A DNA stretch of 25,000 nt from Zygnema circumcarinatum (Eukaryota; Streptophyta; Zygnematophyceae; Zygnematales; Zygnemataceae), in the NCBI GenBank assembly GCA_037447605.1, contig CM074823.1:201675-226674 (forward strand). The letters run 5' to 3'. Both the position numbers and the translations under genes were made by a program. The notes below the pieces were generated by a model. It had not been told where the DNA came from and did not search any database. It worked only from the letters and a program-made list of their open reading frames with translations. Every line of letters starts with the position of its first letter. Positions within the stretch are counted from its first letter, which is position 1. This document shows positions 1-7,512 of this stretch, piece after piece.

Positions 1-58
1 GAAGGGAAGGGAAGGGAAGGGAAGGGAAGGGAAGGGAAGGGAAGGGAAGGGGGGGGGA
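1..58. repeat. (GGGAA)n microsatellite
   Basis: The window opens inside a pentanucleotide GGGAA tract that decays into a G run. It probably continues beyond the left edge. Nothing coding is visible. Confidence 0.95.
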
Positions 59-179
59 GGGGGGAGAAGCTTCGGATTGCTTTTTTTTCTTAGGGTTGTT
101 GGGGTTGGGGGGAAAAAGTGGAGGTCAGTATGAGGTTTTGAGAGTTGAGAAAATTATCGTGGAGCTAGTTTCTGGGAGA

Positions 180-330
180 AAGGACTGAAAGCTGGTTTTT
201 GGGAAAAAAACAGAAAGTTTGCTTTTTGGTGTCTAACTGGAATTTGGTTTTTGGAAAAAAAAACTGGAACTTGGTTTTTGGAGAAAAACTGAAACTTGGT
301 TTTGGGAGAAAAACTGGAGCTTGGTTTATG
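180..330. repeat. Minisatellite of about 28 bp
   Basis: About five degenerate copies of a unit resembling AACTGGAACTTGGTTTTTGG followed by a short A-rich run. Frames across it give repetitive K/F/W-rich peptides and are not credible proteins. Confidence 0.8.
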
Positions 331-358
331 AGAAGGTTTAGGGTTTTGGCGGGCGCAC

Positions 359-439
359 CTCTTCGGGGACCGAGAGCTGCGCGACGAACATGGCCGAGTC
401 CTCCATGTCGATCGCGCGCCCTCCTCGCGGCAGCGTCAT
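359..439 (-). CDS. Possible orphan 5' exon (27 codons)
   Basis: A GC-rich island in AT-rich surroundings reads, on the minus strand, ATG ACG CTG CCG and on to CCC GAA GAG, followed by a possible donor GTGCGC. The 27-residue peptide (contains IDMEDSAMFVAQLSVPEE) looks non-repetitive and normally balanced. Any next exon would lie left of position 1. The plus strand also has an ATG at 390 in good Kozak context (GAACATGGCC), so the strand is uncertain. I recognise no family. This is a candidate only. Confidence 0.25.
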
Positions 440-677
440 GGTGATGTTGCGGATGCACTTTATGTTGCGGATGCACTTATGTAGCTACTGGAGCTGATGA
501 TGTACCAGCAGGCGATGATGTAGCAGAGTGATGTCTACGGTATTTCTAGTGTAAAAGCTGGCGCTGATGCATCATCATCCCCTGGAGATGTTGCCGGTGC
601 TGAAAGTGATGTTGAGATGCGCCTAGTCTCCAGCAGACTGTCATATTGGGGACCCCCCCTGGTAATGTTGCGGATGC

Positions 678-870
678 GCCCAGTGATGTTACCAGTGGTC
701 AAAAGTGATGTTGCCGATGATGATGATGCTGATGCTGATGATGATGCAGCCAAAGGGCGCACTGAACTCTAGGCCCAGTGATGTTACGAGTGTTCCAAAG
801 TGATGTTGCCGATGATGATGATGATGCTGATGATGATGCAGCCACAGGGCGCCCTGAACCCTAAGCCCAG
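678..870. repeat. Tandem duplication of about 95 bp
   Basis: Two head-to-tail copies (678-772 and 773-864), each starting GCCCAGTGATGTTAC and containing a GATGATGATG microsatellite, followed by the start of a third copy. Related ATGTTGCGGATGC motifs occur at about 443-475 and 665-677, so the neighbourhood is a decayed satellite. Confidence 0.85.
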
Positions 871-1333
871 AGATGTGACCCTGCTCCCGCGGTTGGAGGG
901 GTTTAGGGTTCAGGGAAGCGGACACGTGGCAGGCAGCCCTGCATGGCTGACTTCTCTCCCTAAGCCCTAAGCGCCCTCCCTGAGGGTGGCAGGAGGCAAC
1001 GGCGTTATTCTGCCCGGGAAGTTTCTTTCGACCAATCATAAAACACGAATCCGACGAAAAAAAGACTTTTGACCAATCAGAAGCGTCCGCTGGAAATTTT
1101 AGGGTTTTTTTCAGAAGGACTTTTTGAGGGCCGTCTTTGACCGTCGGTCCGCCTTCCGTCCTCTTTGTCTTTGTCTTTTTAATTTCATTTTTGTGTCCAA
1201 AGCTAGCGGTCGGAAATCGGGCAAAAGACCGGAATCTATTGACCGTCCGATCTCTGGCAAATTGATGACATTTTGTCGTTTGTGCGGGATTAGACGGTTC
1301 AGATTCGTCGTACAAAAACATATGTAACAATAT

Positions 1334-1352
1334 CCAATGGTGGGCTGCCACG
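1334..1352 (+). promoter_or_regulatory. ERSE-I match CCAAT-N9-CCACG
   Basis: CCAAT at 1334-1338, nine bases, CCACG at 1348-1352: an exact match to the endoplasmic-reticulum stress element, bound in animals by NF-Y with ATF6 and in plants by NF-Y with bZIP28-type factors. No gene has been assigned downstream. Confidence 0.5.
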
Positions 1353-1904
1353 TGTATTTCGTACAGCAGTTTGGACGGTTCGGCCGTACAAAGTGGAATT
1401 TCCGAATTTCCGACAAAATTGGGGGTCTCCCTAATGACACACCAAAAATCACTTAAGGCACATTAAAAGTCGATCTAGACACAGCCTACAACGTTAAAAA
1501 CACATCCCAAATCTCTTGGCCGCCAATCACTGTCCGTAAAAAGATTCCCATCGGACCTGACAATCAATTTTACTGGTTCGTACAGATTCTGTGCTAGAAA
1601 GTGTGGGCGGCAACATTTGTCGCTACCTTGAATTTTGTCGGCGCAACCGCCACTCGCCGGCGGAAAAAACCTGCGCCACCAATAAATTTGCTTTCGGTCA
1701 GGTAGTGTCTGGACTGCAGTCGGTACGGCTGATTTTTTGTCCAATCAAAAACGTTTTCATTGGAGCTCGCAAGTGCCAACTGCCCGCCGGCAAATTTCCG
1801 CCCTCGCGTGGCGACGGTCCTGCCAAGCAGGGAGATCAGCACGCGGTTCCATGGACAGTTTCGCCGTTGCGCGCGATACGGGCAATATCATGGCCGGTTT
1901 TGCC

Positions 1905-2050
1905 ACTGTGGCACCTACGTGGCAATAATATTTACTGACATGTCACCGATGTGGCACCTACAAGGCACACATAGGGCAAAAATGTCTGAAATGCCGCCTA
2001 TGTGGCACATACGTGGCAAAAATATGTACTGTGACGTGTACGTGATGCCA
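1905..2050. repeat. Degenerate TGTGGCACCTACGTGGCA repeats
   Basis: Three diverged copies begin at about 1909, 1949 and 2000. Each has TGTGGCAC(C/A)TAC(G/A)(T/A)GGCA followed by an A/T-rich spacer with TACTG. It looks like an old tandem repeat rich in ACGTGGC cores. Confidence 0.65.
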
Positions 2051-2066
2051 ACGTGGTTTTGATATG

Positions 2067-2550
2067 CAGTCTAATCACGTTATAGTGACTGTGTCGGTCC
2101 CCACACATTTGTGTCACTATATCGGTAATGACCCGTTTGTCATTTCACATTTATAGTAACAATGTTATTACATATGTTTTTGCGGTATATCCGTACGACT
2201 TTGATACCGTACATTGTACTTTTTGGGCAGTCGTCACTTGGGTAGGTGTGTACGAACCCTAGTGAGCATGTGTACGGACAAGTTGATATGTACGGTCACG
2301 TCGATATCTGACGATATTAGTCGATAATGTGTACGGTCGTAGTATATTTGTAACGCATATTCCAATACGTGGGTGGATAATATCGACATTTTGAATATAT
2401 AGTAACAATCAGGGTTTTTCAACGTCATTATATCCGTAATGGCGTCACTACTGGCGCAGGATCTGCAGTGGTGCAATTCCGTTCCCGGAAAAAAAGTCAG
2501 TATATCCATGCTGTTCTTATAAACAGTGTCACTATAACGTGATTAGACTG
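2067..2550. mobile_element. MITE-like element with 23-bp terminal inverted repeats
   Basis: The left end (2067-2089, starting CAGTCTAATCACGTTATAG) and right end (2528-2550) are exact reverse complements over 23 bp. The 484-bp interior has no transposase. Flanks carry TG on both sides, so a short target duplication is possible but unproven, and no 8-9 bp duplication is seen. The superfamily is undecided. The interior holds two ATAGTAACAAT copies and the dispersed repeat shared with about 9750. Confidence 0.75.
2215..2392 (+). repeat. Dispersed repeat, copy A
   Basis: Begins TTGTACTTTTTGGGCAGTCG. The first 75 bp are close to 90% identical by eye to 9750-9825, and similarity then decays over the next 100 bp. 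It lies inside the TIR-bounded element at 2067-2550. Confidence 0.75.
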
Positions 2551-2688
2551 TGTTAACAAAAACATTCTGTCAACGTGGCAATGACGTGGCTGCCACGAAA
2601 GTTTTTTTTTTTTTTTTGAAAAGTACAAGAAAACCTTTCTTTGAGGTGGCGCTCCAACTGTCCGTTGACCTGAGAAACGACGATTCGT

Positions 2689-2707
2689 CCAATCGCATGA
2701 TGCCACG
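2689..2707 (+). promoter_or_regulatory. ERSE-I match CCAAT-N9-CCACG
   Basis: CCAAT 2689-2693, CCACG 2703-2707, spacer exactly nine. The CCACG half is part of a CCACGTGG palindrome (G-box). Confidence 0.5.
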
Positions 2708-2738
2708 TGGCGGCAGGAATACCAATAGCTCGCGTCCG

Positions 2739-2757
2739 CCAATAAGCGACGTCCACG
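2739..2757 (+). promoter_or_regulatory. ERSE-I match CCAAT-N9-CCACG
   Basis: CCAAT 2739-2743, CCACG 2753-2757, spacer nine. It lies 50 bp after the previous exact copy in the same orientation. A further CCAAT at 2722 has CCGCC at the same spacing. Confidence 0.5.
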
Positions 2758-3119
2758 TGGCGATCACTCGAAAAACGGAGCTGTTATGGAACCCGCAGTT
2801 CCCGTAAAACGCTTCATCCGACGTGGCGCTTTCGAAGCCGTTCCATGGAACCCCGTCCTTTGACGAGCCAATTCCGCACGGCCGAAATTCTGACTTCTAG
2901 AAAAAAATACGAAATCTGATAGGCCCTGGTCCTGAAAAGGAGCGAGTTTCAGACTTTCCTTAGCACTTCCAGTGACGGAATCTGAATTCTTTAGAAAGGG
3001 ACCACATTCCAGAAGGAGAAGGGCTTCCAGTAGACAAGATAAAGCCTCATATACAAAGGATTCACTGGAAACCCATACAAAAGTGGGCCCAGACGACCAG
3101 CCTAGCAACAATGCGTAAT

Positions 3120-3122
<3 letters not shown>

Positions 3123-3158
<36 letters not shown>

Positions 3159-3510
3159 CCCCCTCGCTCTCTATCTTTCACATTCTCTTGTTCTCTCTTT
3201 CTCTCTCTCCCCCCTCTCTCTCTATCTATTTTTCACATTCTCTTGTTCTCTCTTTCTCTCTCTCCCTCCTCTCTCTCTATACCTATCTTTCACAGTCTCT
3301 TGTTCTCTCTCTTTCTCTCTCTCTCTCCCCTCTCTCTATACCTATCTTTCACATTCTCTTGTTCTCTCTCTCTCCCCTCTCTCTGTATCTATTTTTCACA
3401 TTCTCTTGTTCTCTCTCTTTCTCTCTCTCTCCCCTCTCTCTATATCTATCTTTCACATTCTCTTGTTCTCTCTTTCTCCCTCTCTCTCTCCCCCCTCTCT
3501 CTCTCTCTTC
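3123..3510. repeat. CT-rich minisatellite, 50-60 bp unit
   Basis: Six copies of a unit containing TTTCACATTCTCTTGTTCTC separated by (CT)n of varying length. SLSLSL-type open frames across it are repeat artefacts. Confidence 0.9.
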
Positions 3511-3519
3511 TGGCTACAA

Positions 3520-4063
3520 ATTAGCACTATCGTGTTCCTAAACTCCCAAGAAGATGTTCTGACCTAGAACTGTCACATAGAACTGTTATTCGAATCTCCA
3601 TTTCCGTTCACGATCGGCGACGGCAGGTGTGCTTCCTGAAATCACAAAATTTTAGAGTTTAAGGGTTCGAGAATTTTGACTTAAAAAAGGTTTTAATCAC
3701 ATTTTAGGACCGTTAAATCTTTCAAGGGTCCTATTCTTGCTACAATCTCGCATGGAACCGTTAAAGAAAAAAAAGTAAATAACTACATAAAGTTCAACAG
3801 CATGAGAGAGAGACAAAGCGAGAGAAAGAGAGAGAGCAAGAGAGAGACAGAGCGAGAGAAAGAGAGCGAGAGACAGACAGAGAGAGAAAGAGAGACGGAG
3901 AGAAAGAGAGAGAGAGAAAGAGAGACAGAGAGAAAGAGAGAGAGAGAAAGAGAGAGAGAGACAGAGAGAGAAAGAGCGAGAGAGAGGGAGAGAGAGAGAA
4001 AGAAAAAGAGAGTATAAACTTACACTCATTTTTTTTGCATTTGAGGCCTCCATTTTTCTCGTC
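3520..4063. other. Downstream flank of the Tudor-like gene
   Basis: Contains a GA microsatellite (3802-4012 on the plus strand) and unremarkable AT-rich DNA. On the minus strand a TGTAA motif (4024-4020) lies about 40 bases after the proposed stop codon. TGTAA is the usual poly(A) signal of green algae such as Chlamydomonas, so the transcript may end here. That is inference. Confidence 0.4.
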
Positions 4064-4285
4064 CTAATGGAAGGATTGTTTTCTGAACGCGGAGATTTTC
4101 GCCTTCTCTTTTTCCTCTCTCCCTCTCCCACTCCTCTCTGAAAAAGTGAGAGCGGATTTTGGGGTCCGGGCACCTTCAGGAGTGGGAGAGTCCTCTCCCT
4201 CTCCTTCTCCCTCAGGGAGAGGGAGAAGGAGAGGGAGAAGTTCATGCCACTCCAGATCCTCCTGGTCTCCGTCCGAATACCTCAC
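4064..4285 (-). CDS. Tudor gene: second half of module 3, terminal exon
   Basis: Acceptor TTTGTTCAG, then VRYSDGDQEDLEWHELLPLL, an acidic/basic tail and a TAG stop (4066-4064), giving 73 residues. The tail partly reads through a GGGAGA-type repeat. A longer spliced form cannot be excluded. Confidence 0.68.
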   Translation of the reverse strand: MRYSDGDQEDLEWHELLPLLLPLPEGEGEGEDSPTPEGARTPKSALTFSERSGRGREEKEKAKISAFRKQSFH

Positions 4286-4318
4286 CTGAACAAAGGAAGG
4301 AAAAAGATTAGACACGAA

Positions 4319-4371
<53 letters not shown>

Positions 4372-6033
4372 TCTCTCTCTCTCTCCCTCACTCTCTCTCT
4401 CTCTCCCACCCTCTCCCTCTCACTCTTCTGTCTTTCCCTCTCTTTTTGGTACTATCCATCCATATTCGTTTTCTAGCTTGCTCCCGCTCCCTTTCTATTC
4501 TCCTCTCCGCCATTTCAGAGAGGAGAATAGAAACTTCTCTCGTCTATTCCAGCATTCAATCTTTCTCGCCCTTCCCTCACTCCTCTCCCCGATCCCGTTC
4601 TCCCTCGACCTTCTCTCTCCCACTTTTCTCTCCTCTTTCCTCACCCACCCACGCAGCCTACTCCTCACCCTCCCGCCTCCCTCCCACCTTTACCTCTCTC
4701 CTCCCCCTTCCCCCTTCCCCCTTCCCCCTTTCCCCCTCCCCCCTCCCCCTTTCCCCCTCCCTCCCTCTCTCCTTCCCTCCGCCTCCCTCACCCTCCCTCC
4801 CTCCACCTCACACTGCCCCCCCTCTCCTTCCTTCCTTCCCTCACCCTCCCTCCTCCCCCTCCTTTCTCCTCCCTATCCTTCCCTCCATCTCCCTCACTCT
4901 CCCTCACACTCCCCCCCCTCTCCTTCCTTCCTTCCCTCACCCTCCCTCCTCCCCCTCCTTCTCCTCCCTCTCCTTCCTCCCTCTCCCTCACTCTCCCTCA
5001 CACTCCCCCCCCCCTCTCCTTCCTTCCCTCACCCTCCCTCCTTCCCCTCCCTTCTCCTCCCTCTCCTTCCCTCCCTCTCCCTCACTCTCCCTCACACTCC
5101 CCCCCCCTCTCCTTCCTTCCTTCCCTCACCCTCACTCCTCCCCTCCCCCTCCCTTCTCCTCCCTATCCTTCCCTCCCTCTCCCTCACTCTCCCTCACACT
5201 CCCCCCCCCCTCTCCTTCCTTCCCTCACCCTCCCTCCTTCCCCTCCCTTCTCCTCCCTCTCCTTCCCTCCCTCTCCCTCACTCTCCCTCACACTCCCCCC
5301 CCCTCTCCTTCCTTCCTTCCCTCACCCTCACTCCTCCCCCTCCCTCCCCCTCCCTCTCCCTCCCTCCCTCCCTCCCTCCACTTACCTTGTAAAACCCTGC
5401 CGCCGGATTGTACCCCTTCACCCATCCATCAAACGGAACTCCAAAAAAATCTTTCACCAACTTCCTGCCCACAACTGCGCTGCCCGGCCCAAATTTTCTC
5501 CCCAGTTTCGCCCCGGTCTGCCCAGAATTTTTTTGAGGAGAATTTCTTTTCGGATATTCGTGTACTGAAGCTGGTTTTGACGAAATTATCAACTTTGTTT
5601 TTTCTTTTTTTGACGGAGTTTCGGGCGCTCTTTTCATTGGAGAGGGTTTAGGGTTCAGGGAGGGAGGGGAGGAGGGAGAGGGGAGAAGGAGAGGCTCAAG
5701 TTCGTGCCATTCCATGTCTTCTTGATCGCCGTCAGAGTACTTAACCTGCGGAAAGAGAGGGGTGGAGAGGGAGAGGCAGAGAGGGAGAGAGAGAGGGAGA
5801 GAGCGAGAGGGAGAGAGAAAGAGGGAGAGTGAAAGGGAGAGCGAGAGAGGGAAAGGGAGGGAGGCAGGAGACGGAGGGAAGGAGGTGGAGGGGAAAGGAA
5901 GTGACGGAAGTAAAGCATTTGAGAGAGAGAGCGAGAGAGAGAGAGAGAGAGAGAAGGTGAGGCAGTAAGAGGATGTCCGCATCCTCAGCTGGGCAAAAAG
6001 GTATATAGCGTGAGAAGGGTGGGAGAGCGAGCA

Positions 6034-6064
<31 letters not shown>

Positions 6065-7156
6065 GAGAGAGAAGGACACAGAGAGAGAAAGAAGGACACA
6101 GAGGGAGAGGGAGAGGCGGAGATGAAGGGGGCATTGGAAGACTTGAAGCATACAGAGGGAGAACGGAAGAGAGGGAGATAGGAGGAAGAGAAGAGAGACA
6201 ATAAGAGAGGAAAAAGAGAGAGAGGGAGGGAGAGAGAGAGAGAGAGCAATTTTCTTACCTTGAAATATTTTGTCAGTTCGTTGAAGGATATGACTCTTCC
6301 TTCAAACAACGTCCCGTAAAAATCTTTTTCCAATTTCCGGCCAATCAGAGCGCTGCCCGAATTTTCTTTTTTTTGATTCACCGGAGAGCACCCGGAAGCT
6401 TCCGGAAGGTACTGGGGTTCATCCACAGAAACAATTTCCGCTGCCCGTTTTTTAGCTGCCCGTTTTTCCGCTGCCCGTTTTTCAGGTGTCCGAATTCCGT
6501 CCCCTTCCGCTTCTTCTCTTTTGGGCGTCGTCGACTCATCTTTTTTTTTCCGAAAAAAGTCTTTTTTTTTACCCACAGAAATTTCTTCATTCACTTCTTC
6601 CTTCGAAATGTTTTCACTTCTGCCCGCTCCAATCTCGTCCTTCCCTTCGTCCTTTTTTTCTTCGGATTTTTTTTCGGGCAGCTTTTTCCGTGTCTCGGAA
6701 ATTTCGGTAGTCCACTTACCCAGTTTTATTCGTTTCGATTTTTCGAACTTTAAACTGTTTTCCAAACCTTCAGTCTTGGCCATTTTTTTCCTCTTCTCAA
6801 GTTTCTGTTTGAACAAAAAGAAAAAATTTACAGACGGGAAGGAAAAAACAAGCAAATTAGTGGGTTTAATAAATTAGGATTTTGCAAAAATGGGGTTCCG
6901 AAAAGTGTTGTTAACAAATTTTTCGAGAGAAAGCTACAGAGAAAGGAACAGAGCGGGAGTGAGAGTGAGAGAGAGGAACAGGAGGAGAGAGGGGTTTTCG
7001 AGGGTTTTTCTGTTGGGTTGAAGTTTTTTTTTAGCTGACCGGAATTTTGCCTTTCTCGAGGTTTTTGGCCCCGCTTTGGAGATCGTTTGGCAAACATCCA
7101 TCCGCATTTCTCGCCTTTTTTTTCGCCGGTCTATTCCTATACCCCATTTGTACCCA

Positions 7157-7197
<41 letters not shown>

Positions 7198-7481
7198 TGT
7201 GCATATAGTCGGCATTAGTGTGCTTCTAAACAAATAGGTCTAAAAGATCCTTCGGATATAATATTAATTCTAGCGTGAAGTTGGAGGACAATGTGAAGAG
7301 AAAGAGAGAGGGAAAGAGGGAGGAAAGAGAGGAAGAGAGGAAGAGAGAAAGGGAGAGAGAGAGAGAAAGAGAAAGAGAGAAAGAAAAAGAGAGAGAGAGA
7401 GGAGAGAGAGAAAGAAAGAGAGAGAGAGGAGAGAGGAGAGAGGAGAGAGAGAGAGAGGGAAAAAAAGAAAGAGAGAGAAAA

Positions 7482-7512
<31 letters not shown>

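Larger units (their letters stand above)
870..2060. other. Intergenic, no gene recognised
   Basis: AT-rich DNA with several CCAATCA motifs (about 1032, 1073, 1524, 1741), one exact ERSE (1334-1352) and degenerate repeats near its right end. Frames of 60-220 codons exist here, but none shows a recognisable domain, exon phase pattern or codon bias. Confidence 0.6.
2560..3110. other. Intergenic region with two ERSEs
   Basis: No convincing gene. It holds several ACGTGGC cores, a T15 run, and two exact ERSE motifs at 2689-2757, which is a promoter-like combination. The 115-codon minus-strand frame at 2764-3111 has no recognisable features and is not called. Confidence 0.5.

Noticed and set aside
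1111-1452. 113-codon minus-strand frame
   Set aside because: No recognisable motif; it overlaps an ERSE and AT-rich intergenic DNA.
3111-3541. Plus-strand SLSLSL frames
   Set aside because: Pure minisatellite translation with no unique sequence.
4244-5651. Long plus-strand Ser/Pro/Leu frames
   Set aside because: They consist of CT-rich minisatellite and run antisense through Tudor exons.
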